Source: Paracyclopina nana (lineage: Eukaryota > Arthropoda > Copepoda > Cyclopoida > Cyclopettidae). From it: 64,000 bases of DNA. The notes under the pieces were generated by a model. The model searched no databases and was not told the DNA's origin. It saw nothing but the letters and a program-made list of their open reading frames with translations. Every line of letters begins with the position of its first letter. Position 1 is the stretch's first letter. The position numbers and the translations under genes were made by a program. Below, piece by piece: positions 1 through 10,768 of this stretch. The stretch is taken from contig JAGUCH010000005.1 in the NCBI GenBank assembly GCA_019096065.1, positions 7,254,001 to 7,318,000 of the forward strand, in the 5' to 3' direction.

Positions 1-603
1 AAAATGTCCCAAAAATGTGCTAGTTTCGGTTTCACGTTACGCGAGTTTCGCTCCTAGCTCAAAAAATTGAAAAAAAATATGCTAGTTTCAGTTCTTATTT
101 TTCACTAGGAGACCAGTTTTGTCAAAACTAGATGAAAAAAGGCCAAAGTGTGGCCTTTGACAAAAAAATGCAATTTTGCTCTTGCAATTATTCACGTTAC
201 GCGAGTTTCGCTCCTAGCTCAAAAAGTTGCAAAAAAAAATATGCTAGTTTCAGTTCTTATTTTGCACTAGGAGACCAGACTTGTCAAAACTAGATGAAAA
301 AAGGCCAAAGTTTGGCCTTTGTCAAAAAAATGCAATTTTGCTCTTGCAATTATTCACGTTACGCAAGTTTCGCTCCTAGCTCAAAAAGTTGCAAAAAAAG
401 GGCGTTCTCATATTGGACTTTAGCTTACCAAAACCTGATTTTGGTTAACCAAAAACTGGTTTTAGTAAAGCGCTATGTAGTGGCTACCTACCGAAATTAT
501 TCACGTTACGCGAGTTTCGCTCCTAGCTCAAAAAGTTGCAAAAAAAATATGCTAGTTTCAGTTCTTATTTTGCACTAGGAGACCAGTCTTGTCAAAACTA
601 GAT
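1..603. repeat. ~160-bp tandem repeat, about 3.5 copies
   Basis: Units open with TTCACGTTACGCGAGTTTCG (third copy one base different) at 31, 191, 353 and 500, giving a period of about 147-162 bp. Each unit runs to a conserved end reading GAGACCAG..TTGTCAAAACTAGAT and holds a short inverted GGCCAAA/TTTGGCC. The third unit carries an extra inverted segment around 440-475. No gene is seen. Confidence 0.85.
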
Positions 604-769
604 AGCAAACTCATAGCAAACGTGGGGCCTGTTCACCTGCTTATTATGGCCGTTATTTTGGCCAGGACTGCATACCCAACCTTCAAATACTCCCAAAACA
701 AGATCATACAAGAATACATAATTAGTGAACAAAGCATTATTCATAAAGATTTGATGCATATAAACAATC

Positions 770-3640
770 TGACCAATCTAAACAATCTGAACATTCTGAA
801 CAATCTGAACAATCCGAACATTCTGAACAATCTGAACATTCTGAACAATCCGAACAATCTGAACAATCCGAACAATCTGAACAATCTGAACATTCTGCAC
901 AATCCGAACATTCTGAACAATCCGAACAATCTGAACAATCTGAACATTCTGAACAATCTGCACAATCCGAACATTCTGAACAATCCGAACATTCTGAACA
1001 ATCTGAACAATCCGAACATTCTGAACAATCTGAACATTCTGAACAATCTGAACAATCTGAACAATCCGAACAATCTGAACAATCTGAACATTCTGCACAT
1101 TCTGCACAATCCGAACATTCTGAACAATCCAAACAATCTGAACAATCTGAACATTATGAACAATATGCACAATCCGAACAATCTGAACAATCTGAACATT
1201 CTGAACAATCCAAACATTCTGAACAATCCGAACAATCTGAACAATCTGCACAATCCGAACATTCTGAACAATCCGAACAATCCGAACAATCTGAACAATC
1301 TGAACAATCTGAACAATCTGAACAATCCGAACATTCTGAACAATCCGAACATTCTGAACAATCTGCACAATCCGAACATTCTGAACAATCCGAACATTCT
1401 GAACAATCCGAACATTCTGAACAATCTGAACATTCTGAACAATCTGAACAATCCGAACATTCTGAACAATCTGAACATTCTGCACAATCCGAACAATCTG
1501 AACAATCTGAACATTCTGAACAATCTGAACATTCTGAACAATCCAAACATTCTGAACAATCTGAACAATCTGCACAATCCGAACATTCTGAACAATCCGA
1601 ACAATCCGAACAATCTGAACAATCTGAACAATCCAAACATTCTGAACAATCCGAACATTCTGAACTATCTGAACATTCTGCACAATCCGAACATTCTGAA
1701 CAATCCGAACATTCTGAACAATCCGAACAATCTGAACAATCCGAACATTCTGAACAATCCGAACAATCCGAACAATCTGAACAATCTGAACAATCCGAAC
1801 ATTCTGAACAATCCGAACATTCTGAACAATCTGCACAATCCGAACATTCTGAACAATCCGAACATTCTGAACAATCTGAACATTCTGCACAATCCGAACA
1901 ATCCGAACAATCTGAACAATCTGAACATTCTGAACAATCTGAACATTCTGAACAATCCAAACATTCTGAACAATCCGAACAATCTGAACAATCTGCACAA
2001 TCCGAACATTCTGAACAATCCGAACAATCCGAACAATCTGAACAATCTGAACAATCCAAACATTCTGAACTATCTGAACATTCTGCACAATCCAAACATT
2101 CTGAACAATCCGAACAATCTGAACAATCTGAACTATCCGAACATTCTGAACAATCCAAACATTCTGAACAATCCGAACAATCTGAACAATCTGAACAATC
2201 TGAACAATCTGCACAATCCGAACATTCTGAACAATCCGAACATTCTGAACAATCTGAACATTTTGCACAATCCGAACATTCTGAATAATCCAAACAATCC
2301 GAACAATCTGAACAATATGCACAATCTGAACATTCTGAACTATCTGAACATTCTGCACAATCCGAACATTCTGAACAATCCGAACAATCTGAACAATCTG
2401 AACAATCCGAACATTCTGAACAATCTGAACATTCTGCACATTCTGCACAATCCGAACATTCTGAACAATCCAAACAATCTGAACAATTTGAACATTATGA
2501 ACAATATGCACAATCAGAACAATCCGAACAATCTGAACATTCTGAACAATCCAAACATTCTGAACAATCCGAACAATCTGAACAATCTGCACAATCCGAA
2601 CATTCTGAACAATCCGAACAATCCGAACAATCCGAACAATCTGAACAATCTGAACAATCCGAACATTCTGAACAATCCGAACATTCTGAACAATCTGCAC
2701 AATCCGAACATTCTGAACAATCCGAACATTCTGAACAATCTGAACAATCCGAACAATCTGAACAATCCGAACAATCTGAACAATCCGAACATTATGAATA
2801 ATCCGAACAATCCGAACAATCCGAACAATATGAACAATACGCACAATCTGAACATTCTGAACAATCCAAACAATCCAAACAATCCGAACAATCTGAACTA
2901 TCCGAACATTCTAAATAATCCGAACAATCTGAACAATCTGAACACTCCAAACAATCCGAACAATCTGAACATTCTGAACAATCTGAACAAACTGAACAAT
3001 CCAAACATTCTGAACAATCCAAACAATCTGAACAATCCGAACAATCAGAACAATCCGAACATTCTGAATAATCTGAACAATCCAAACAATCTGAACAATA
3101 CACACAATCTGAACATTCTGAACATTCTGAACAATCCAAACAATCCGAACAATCTGAACAATCCGAACATTTTGAATAATCCGAACAATCCGAACAATCT
3201 GAACAATACTCACAATCTGAACATTCTGAACATTCTGAACAATCTGAACAATACGCACAATCTGAACATTCTGAACAATCCGAACAATCTGAACAATCCG
3301 AACAATCCGAACAATCCGAACAATCCGAACAATACGCACAATCTGAACATTCTGAACAATCCAAACAATACGCACAATCTGAACAATCCGAACAATCTGA
3401 ACAATCCAAACAATATGAACAATCCGAACATTCTGAATAATCTGAACAATCCGAACATTCTGAATAATCTGAACAATCCAAACAATATGAACAATACGCA
3501 CAATCTGAACAATCCGAACAATCTGAACAATCCGAACATTAAGAATAATCTGAACAATCAAAACAAACTGAATAATGCAAGTAATCCAAACAAACTGAAC
3601 AATCCCAACATTTTGAACAATCCATATAATCTAAAGATTT
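770..3640. repeat. Left arm of FB1: 9-bp minisatellite (AACAATCTG/AACAATCCG/AACATTCTG)
   Basis: About 2.9 kb of nine-base units of the form (A/C)ACA(A/T)TC(T/C)G. Because the unit is a multiple of three and lacks stops, all frames stay open for long stretches, up to about 1,000 codons of Asn-Asn-Leu/Pro type. I treat these as artefacts, not proteins. Units diverge most at the inner, loop-proximal end (2800-3640). Confidence 0.95.
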
Positions 3641-4587
3641 TTTTGCAATTGTGAACAACCAACTGTTTGATGGGGGTTTCTTCAGAACTAGAAGATTTTT
3701 GACTTTGTTTATCTAGTTTATTTTAATTTTTTTTAGTTTTGCACTTTTCAGCTCAGAGATGGCGCTGCTGTTGCAGGCAAAATGTGCTTTTCTACTCACA
3801 AAATTTTTCATAAAATAAGAAATGTGTACAATACTCAAATATTAAGATTGCCTTTTGCATTTTTTAATTGGTTGAAAAATGACTTGTTTGGAGAGAATTT
3901 CGTAAATTAGGTTTTTCAAAAGCATTTGCACTAAAAGGACAGAAGTAAAATTAAAAGATTTTTTTGCAATTGTGAACAACCAACAGTTTGATGGGGGTTT
4001 CTTCAAAAATAGAAGATTTTTGACTTTGTTTATCAATTTTTTTTAGTTTTGCACTTTTCAGCTCAGAGATGGCGCTGCTGTTGTAGGCAAAATGTGCTTT
4101 TCTACTCACAAAATTTTTCATAAAATAAGAAATGTGTACAATGCTCAAATATTAAGATTGCCTTTTTCATTTTTTAATTGGTTGAAAAATGACTTGTTTG
4201 GAGAGAATTTCGTAAATTAGGTTTTTCAAAAGCAATTGCACTAAAAGGACAGAAGTAAAATTAAAAGATTTTTTTGCAATTGTGAATAACCAACTATTTG
4301 ATAGGGGTTTCTTCAAAAATAGAAGATTTTTGGCTTTGTTTTTCTATTTTTTTTTAGTTTTGCACTTTTCAGCTCAGAGATGGCGCTGCTGTTGCAGGCA
4401 AAATGTGCTTTTCTACGCACAAAATTTTTCATAAAATAAGAAATGTGTACAATACTCAAATATTAAGATTGCCTTTTGCATTTTTTAATTGGTTGAAAAA
4501 TGACTTGTTTGGAGAGAATTTCGTAAATTAGGTTTTTCAAAAGCAATTGCACTAAAAGGACAGAAGTAAATTTAAAAGATTTTTTTG
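3641..4587. repeat. Loop of FB1: three tandem ~315-bp units
   Basis: The landmark GCAATTGTGAA/TAACCAACT occurs at 3645, 3966 and 4276, and a final GCAATTG at 4587 runs straight into the right minisatellite arm. Periods are 321, 310 and 311 bp. Each unit contains CAGAGATGGCGCTGCTGTTG, a CTCF-like core (see findings). Open frames in it are short and unconvincing. Confidence 0.85.
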
Positions 4588-7500
4588 CAATTGTTCAGAT
4601 TGTTCGGATTGTTCAGATTATTCGGATTGTTCGGATTGTTCAGATTGTTCAGAATGTTCGGATTGTTCGGATTGTTCAGAATGTTCGGATTTTTCGGATT
4701 TTTCGGATTGTTCAGATAGTTCCGATTGTTCGGATTTTTCGGATAGTTCAGATAGTTCCGATTCTTTGGATTGTTCAGATTTTTAGGATTGTTCAGATTG
4801 TTTGGATTATTCAGAATGTTCAGATTGTTTGGATTGTTCAGATTGTTCGGATTGTTCGGATTGTTAGGATTGTTTGGATTGTTCAGATTGTTTTGATTGT
4901 TTAGATTGTTCGGATTATTTGGATTGTTAGGATTGTTCAGATTGTTCGGATTGTTCAGATTGTTCAGATTGTTTGGATTGTTCGGATTGTTCGGATTGTT
5001 CAGATTGTTTGGATGGTTTGGATTGTTCAGATTGTTCAGAATGTTCAGATTGTTCGGATTGTGTGTATTGTTCAGATTGTTTGGATTGTTCGGATTGTTC
5101 AGAATGTTCAGATTGTTCGGATTGTCAGAATGTTCAGATTGTTCGGATTGTTCAGAATGTTTGGATTGTTCAGAATGTTCAGATTGTTCAGATTATTCAG
5201 ATTGTTCAGATTGTTCGGATTGTTTAGAATGTTCAGATTGTTCGGATTGTTCGGATTGTTCAGATTGTTCGGATTGTTCAGAATGTTCAGATTGTTTAGA
5301 TTATTCAGATTGTTCAGATTGTTCGGATTGTTCAGAATGTTCAGAATGTTCAGAATGTTCAGAATGTTCAGATTGTTCAGAATGTTCGGATTGTTCAGAT
5401 TGTTCGGATTGTTCGGATTGTTCAGAATGTTCGGATTGTTCAGATTTTTAGGATTGTTCAGATTGTTTGGATTATTCAGAATGTTCAGATTGTTCAGATT
5501 GTTCGGATTGTTCGGATTGTTTGGATTGTTCAGATTGTTTTGATTGTTTAGATTGTTCGGATTATTTGGATTGTTAGGATTGTTCAGATTGTTCGGATTG
5601 TTCAGATTGTTCAGATTGTTTGGATTGTTCGGATTGTTCAGATTGTTCGGATGGTTTGGATTGTTCAGATTGTTCAGAATGTTCAGATTGTTCGGATTGT
5701 GTGTATTGTTCAGATTGTTTGGATTGTTCGGATTGTTCAGAATGTTCAGATTGTTCGGATTGTCAGAATGTTCAGATTGTTCGGATTGTTCAGAATGTTT
5801 GGATTGTTCAGAATGTTTGGATTGTTCAGATTATTCAGATTGTTCAGATTGTTCGGATTGTTCAGAATGTTCAGATTGTTCGGATTGTTCGGATTGTTCA
5901 GATTGTTCGGATTGTTTAGAATGTTCAGATTGTTTAGATTATTCAGATTGTTCAGATTGTTCGGATTGTTCAGAATGTTCAGATTGTTCGGATTGTTCAG
6001 ATTGTTCGGATTGTTCAGAATGTTCAGAATGTTCAGAATGTTCAGAATGTTCAGATTGTTCAGAATGTTCGGATTGTTCGGATTGTCCAGAATGTACAGA
6101 TTGTTCGGATTGTTCGAATTGTTCAGAATGTTCAGATTGTTCGGATTGTTCAGAATGTTCAGATTGTTCGGATTGTTCGGATTGTTTGGATTGTTCAGAA
6201 TGTTCGGATTGTTCGGATTGTCCAGAATGTACAGATTGTTCGGATTGTTCAGAATGTTCGGATTGTTCAGAATGTTCAGATTGTTTAGATTATTCAGATT
6301 GTTCAGATTGTTCGGATTGTTCGGATTGTCTAGAATGTACAGATTGTTCAGATTGTTTGGATTGTTCAGATTGTTCGGATTGTTCAGAATGTTCAGATTG
6401 TTCGGATTGTTCGGATTGTTTGGATTGTTCAGAATGTTCGGATTGTTCGGATTGTCCAGAATGTACAGATTGTTCGGATTGTTTGGATTGTTCAGAATGT
6501 TCGGATTGTTCAGAATGTTCAGATTGTTTAGATTATTCAGATTGTTCAGATTGTTCGGATTGTTCAGAATGTTCAGATTGTTCGGATTGTTCAGATTGTT
6601 CGGATTGTTTAGAATGTTCAGATTGTTTAGATTATTCAGATTGTTCAGATTGTTCGGATTGTTCAGAATGTTCAGATTGTTCGGATTGTTCAGATTGTTC
6701 GGATTGTTCAGAATGTTCAGAATGTTCAGAATGTTCAGATTGTTCAGAATGTTCGGATTGTTCGGATTGTCCAGAATGTACAGATTGTTCGGATTGTTCG
6801 AATTGTTCAGAATGTTCAGATTGTTCGGATTGTTCAGAATGTTCAGATTGTTCGGATTGTTCGGATTGTTTGGATTGTTCAGAATGTTCGGATTGTTCGG
6901 ATTGTCCAGAATGTACAGATTGTTCGGATTGTTCAGAATGTTCGGATTGTTCAGAATGTTCAGATTGTTTAGATTATTCAGATTGTTCAGATTGTTCGGA
7001 TTGTTCGGATTGTCTAGAATGTACAGATTGTTCAGATTGTTCAGATTGTTCGGATTGCTCAGATTGTTCGGATTGTTCAGAATGTTCAGATTGTTCGGAT
7101 TGTTCGGATTGTTTGGATTGTTCAGAATGTTCGGATTGTTCGGATTGTCCAGAATGTACAGATTGTTCGGATTGTTCGGATTGTTCAGAATGTTCGGATT
7201 GTTCAGAATGTTCAGATTGTTTAGATTATTCAGATTGTTCAGATTGTTCGGATTGTTCAGAATGTTCAGATTGTTCGGATTGTTCAGATTGTTCGGATTG
7301 TTCAGAATGTTCAGAATGTTCAGATTGTTCAGAATGTTCGGATTGTTCGGATTGTCCATAATGTACAGATTGTTCGGATTGTTCGAATTGTTCAGAATGT
7401 TCAGATTGTTCGGATTGTTCAGAATGTTCAGATTGTTCGGATTGTTCAGATTGTTCGGATTGTTGGGATTGTTCGGATTGTTCAGAATGTTCGGATTGTT

Positions 7501-8010
7501 CAGATTGTTCAGAATGTTCAGATTGTTCGGATTGTTGGGATTGTTCGGATTGTTCAGAATGTTCGGATTGTTCGGATTGTCCAGAATGTACAGATTGTTC
7601 GGATTGTTCGGATTGTTCAGAATGTTCGGATTGTTCAGAATGTTCAGATTGTTCAGATTATTCAGATTGTCAGAATGTTCAGATTGTTCGGATTGTTCAG
7701 AATGTTCGGATTGTTCAGAATGTTCAGATTGTTCAGAATGTTCAGATTGTTCAGATTGTTCGGATTGTTCAGAATGTTCAGATTGTTCGGATTGTTCGGA
7801 TTGTTCAGAATGTTTGGATTGTTCAGAATGTTCAGATTGTTCAGATTATTCAGATTATTCAGATTGTTCAGATTGTTCGGATTGTTCAGAATGTTCAGAT
7901 TGTTCGGATTGTTCAGATTGTTCGGATTGTTCAGAATGTTCAGAATGTTCAGATTGTTCAGAATGTTCGGATTGTGCAGAATGTTCAGATTGTTCAGATT
8001 GTTTTTATGT
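4588..8010. repeat. Right arm of FB1: 9-bp minisatellite in inverted orientation, with higher-order repeats
   Basis: Units CAGATTGTT, CGGATTGTT and CAGAATGTT are the complements of the left-arm units. A higher-order period is visible: a block near 4897 recurs at 5544 (647 bp), and a CCAGAATGTACAG block recurs at about 6090, 6771 and 7358 (as CCATAATG). Long open frames of Ser-Glu-Cys/Ser-Asp-Cys or Leu-Phe-Arg type are artefacts of period 9. Confidence 0.93.
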
Positions 8011-8339
8011 GCATCAAATCTTTATGAATAATGTTTTGATTACTTATGTTCTGTTAATGTGGTCTTGTATGATCTTGTTTTGGGAGTATTTGAAGGTTGG
8101 GTATGCAGTCCTGGCCGTTATTTTGGCAAAATATTGGAGAGAAATACTGAGAAACTGAGAATTTTTATATTGGTGTAGGATGGCTTTTGGTACCAATACA
8201 CTGATTCTGAAGTCAAAATCTGAAAAATGATTTTACTAATACCAGATATTTGCAAATTTCATCATAATATCGCGCGTTATTTTGCTGATAATAATGCAGG
8301 TGAACAGGGCCGTGATATTTCCACTTTTGCAGCCGCCAG

Positions 8340-8830
8340 TAGTGATGGAACGAGCCGGAAATTTTCAGCTTGATCAAGCTTCAAGCTTTTAGAAATGTGT
8401 TCGAGCGATCCCAAGCTTTTGAAAATAATTATCAAGCTTTTTCAAGCTCAAAATTTCACATTTCAAGCTTTTTTCAAGCTTCTCACTTTTTTAGTATTTT
8501 AACATAAAAAATGGCAATTAGTCACCAGATTTGACAAAATTACCACAAAAAACGCAATAAATTACAGAAAAAGATTTAACTTAGATTTTAGTATTTCACT
8601 CCCTCACGTAATTGTTAATTTTAAAATCAGCCCTTTTTTGTTTTGATTAAAAATGGATAAAGTTTTGAAATTTGGTGTCAAGCTTTTTCAAGCTTTGCAT
8701 ATTTTGGGTTTCAAGCTTTTTCAAGCTTTTCAAAATTTGGTTCGAGCGATCCCAAGCTTTTTGCTTATGTAGCTCAAGCTGGGTTTTAGCTTCAAGCTTT
8801 CAAGCCAAGCTGAAACTCGTTCCATCACTA
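8340..8830. mobile_element. Non-autonomous hAT-like transposon full of CAAGCTT motifs
   Basis: Termini TAGTGATGGAACGAG and CTCGTTCCATCACTA are perfect inverted repeats. They are flanked by an 8-bp duplication GCCGCCAG (8332-8339 and 8831-8838), the size typical of hAT elements, and the TAGTGATGG terminus is also hAT-like. The 491-bp body has no coding frame but carries dozens of short CAAGCTT/TTCAAGC motifs at both sides, also as GTTCGAGCGATCCCAAGC. The homologous region at about 25470-25490 (opposite strand) lacks this insert. Confidence 0.9.
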
Positions 8831-8838
8831 GCCGCCAG

Positions 8839-9262
8839 TTCTTAATGAAAAGCTCTATGTAGTACGTCTTACATAAGGCTGCCGATTTATTCGTCTATTC
8901 TATGCCAAAATTCGAAAAATGCTCCAATTTTGGAGCTCTTTACAGTTTTGGAAATGGGTGATCAAATGGAACACTTTTTATTAGTAAATCATTCAAGCAA
9001 CTCAGCAAGAAGTCTCCGCAAAACTCAGCAGTTGGGCTGCTATTAAGTAACTTTGGCGCGCGATATCTCTGGTTCTAGACCAGATATTTGGCTCCAATTT
9101 GATTCTATGAAGTCAGGGCAACCTCCTCTACAAGGTTTTCAAGTGTCATAGACCGTAGACCGACTTTAATTTGATCGCCCGAAATTTGACGCGGACCGTT
9201 TTTCGCGGAAAATTCCACTCTAGAATGCAATAAAGTCTCCAAATTCATGAAAAAGTCCAAGA
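8839..9262. repeat. Internal segment shared by foldback elements
   Basis: This stretch is an inverted copy of about 25025-25475, which lies inside foldback element FB4. A short part (CATAAGGCTGCCGATTTATT) also forms the centre of FB3 near 32740. It contains no convincing gene. It seems to be the loop region of the element whose right arm follows at 9263-10424. Confidence 0.8.
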
Positions 9263-10424
9263 AAACAGGCAAACACGGCGAACACGGCCGAACACAGCGA
9301 ACACGGCCGAACACAGCGAACACGGCCGAACACAGTGAACACGGGCAAACACAGCGAACACGGCCGAACACAGCGAACACTGCCGAACACAGCGAACACG
9401 GCCGAACACAGCGAACACGGCCGAACACAGAGAACACAGCAGAACCCAGAGAACACGGCAAAACACCGCGAACACGGCCGAACACAGCGAATACGGCCGA
9501 ACACAGCGAACACGGCCGAACACGGCCGAACACAGCGAACACAGCGAACACGGCCGAACACAGCGAACACGGCCGAACACAGCGAACACGGCCGAACACA
9601 GCGAACACGGCCGAACACAGCGAACACGGCCGAACACAGCGAACACGGCGAACACGGCCGAACACGGCCGAACACAGCGAACACGGCCGAACACAGCGAA
9701 CACGGCCGAACACAGCGAACACGGCCGAACACAGCGAACACGGCGAACACGGCCGAACACGGCCGAACACAGCGAACACGGCCGAACACAGCGAACACGG
9801 CCGAACACAGCGAACACGGCGAACACGGCCGAACACGGCCGAACACAGCGAACACGGCCGAACACAGCGAACACGGCCGAACACAGCGAACACGGCCGAA
9901 CACAGCGAACACGGCGAACACGGCCGAACACGGCCGAACACAGCGAACACGGCCGAACACAGCGAACACGGCCGAACACAGCGAACACGGCCGAACACAG
10001 CGAACACGGCCGAACACAGCGAACACGGCCGAACACAGCGAACACGGCGAACACGGCCGAACACGGCCGAACACAGCGAACACGGCCGAACACAGCGAAC
10101 ACGGCCGAACACAGCGAACACGGCCGAACACGACCGAACACAGCAAACATGGCCGAACACAGTGAACACGGCCGAACACAGCGAACACGGCCGAACACAG
10201 CAAACACGGCCGAACACAGCGAACACGGCCGAACACAGCCGAACACAGCAAACATGGCCGAACACAGCGAACACGGCCGAACACAGCAAACACAGCGAAC
10301 ACGGCCGAACACAGCAAACACGGCCGAACACAGCGAACACAGCGAACATGGGCGAACTCGGACGGACACAGCGAAAAATTCTAAGTTTTGCTTGCATTTG
10401 ATCCCTGCCTATGCAGTCGCGGCC
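9263..10424. mobile_element. Right half of foldback transposon FB2 with CGAACACGG minisatellite arm
   Basis: From 9275 to 10370 the sequence is a 9/10-bp alternating minisatellite (CGAACACGG, CCGAACACAG). It ends in a unique tail finishing with CCTATGCAGTCGCGGCC at 10424, the same terminus as the right end of FB3 at 33013. The partner left end (GGCCGCGACTGCATAGG) is not in this window upstream of here, so the element is either truncated or extends past position 1. It is inserted in a SINE-like sequence; the duplication would be ACTTTCTG. Open frames of up to 495 codons are artefacts of the array. Confidence 0.85.
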
Positions 10425-10645
10425 ACTTTCTGAGGTTCGAATTTGGGTAGTTCCTCTCTTTTTTGGAATTTGGATAAGTTCCATGGAATATGAGGGACAT
10501 CCCTCAAATGATTCCAGGGCCATTAAGTGTATTTGAATATCCCCAAACAGCTTAGAAAGAACTGTGATATGAGAGCTGAGTCGGATCTGCAAACTGAATT
10601 ATAAAGCGAGTAAATCATATTACAGTATACACAAAAGTAACCTTT
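10425..10645 (+). mobile_element. SINE-like repeat S2, 5' part removed by FB2
   Basis: Begins within a tRNA-type B box (GAGGTTCGAATTT) and continues into a tail homologous to 22600-22820 (AGTTCCATGG.ATATGAGGG, then CTGTGATAT.AGAGCTGAGTC). The A-box half is missing because FB2 ends immediately upstream. Confidence 0.7.
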
Positions 10646-10663
10646 CATCGTGTAAAAATGCAA

Positions 10664-10693
10664 TTTTCCGCATTTCTCAAAATGCGGAAAATA
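10664..10693. promoter_or_regulatory. Palindrome upstream of a zinc-finger gene
   Basis: ATTTTCCGCATTT, a 4-base spacer, then the exact complement AAATGCGGAAAAT. It lies 76 bp before the first ATG of the zinc-finger gene at 10769. The same palindrome, or half of it, precedes five other zinc-finger genes here at similar distance, which suggests a core promoter or operator. Function is inferred. Confidence 0.6.
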
Positions 10694-10768
10694 GCTGTGG
10701 TAATCAAAGGCTGGGTGCCACAATCGAGAAAGGTGAAGCAGTTTCAGTTCCAATTCAACAGTTGAAGA

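Larger units (their letters stand above)
660..8116. mobile_element. Giant foldback transposon FB1 (7.46 kb) with 9-bp minisatellite arms
   Basis: Both ends carry GGCCAGGACTGCATACCCAA in inverted orientation, flanked by an identical 8-bp duplication GTTATTTT (652-659 and 8117-8124). The uninterrupted M1 copy at 46.6 kb has GTTATTTT once, which proves the insertion. About 100 bp of unique terminal sequence is inverted between the ends. Inside that lie two minisatellite arms that are complementary to each other (about 770-3640 and 4588-8010) around a loop of three 310-320 bp repeats. No transposase frame is present, so it must be moved in trans if it moves at all. The two arms could in principle form a hairpin of about 3 kb. 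Confidence 0.9.
626..8310. mobile_element. Short TIR transposon (family M1) split by a large nested insertion
   Basis: The left end reads GGCCTGTTCACCTGC and the right end is its near complement (GCAGGTGAACAGGGC). The uninterrupted copy of the family at 46558-46777 is 220 bp, so the 7.5 kb between the halves here is a later insertion. The sequence right of the insertion (8125-8310) matches the 46.6-kb copy closely. Flanks CGTGG and CGTGA suggest a 4-5 bp target duplication; the 46.6-kb copy has a clean CTTAG. It is non-autonomous with no coding region of its own. Confidence 0.8.

Noticed and set aside
589..3654. 1,021-codon open frame of Asn-Asn-Leu/Pro repeats, and overlapping frames on the other strand
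   Set aside because: It is the translation of a 9-bp minisatellite with no stop in several frames; frame length follows from period 3n, it starts at TTG, and equivalent frames exist in the inverted arm.
4897..8158. Long frames rich in Ser-Asp-Cys or Phe-Arg-Leu (up to 835 codons)
   Set aside because: Same artefact in the right arm of FB1; different frames give equally long products.
9271..10370. CRISPR-like array
   Set aside because: Units are contiguous 9-19 bp repeats without unique spacers, in an animal genome.
9105..10592. Frames of up to 495 codons in the CGAACACGG array
   Set aside because: Open simultaneously on both strands and in several frames; array-driven.
10740..10765. Interferon-type response element (GAAACTGAAAC complement) in the zinc-finger leaders
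   Set aside because: Present in all members because they are recent duplicates, and lies in the presumed leader; no independent support.
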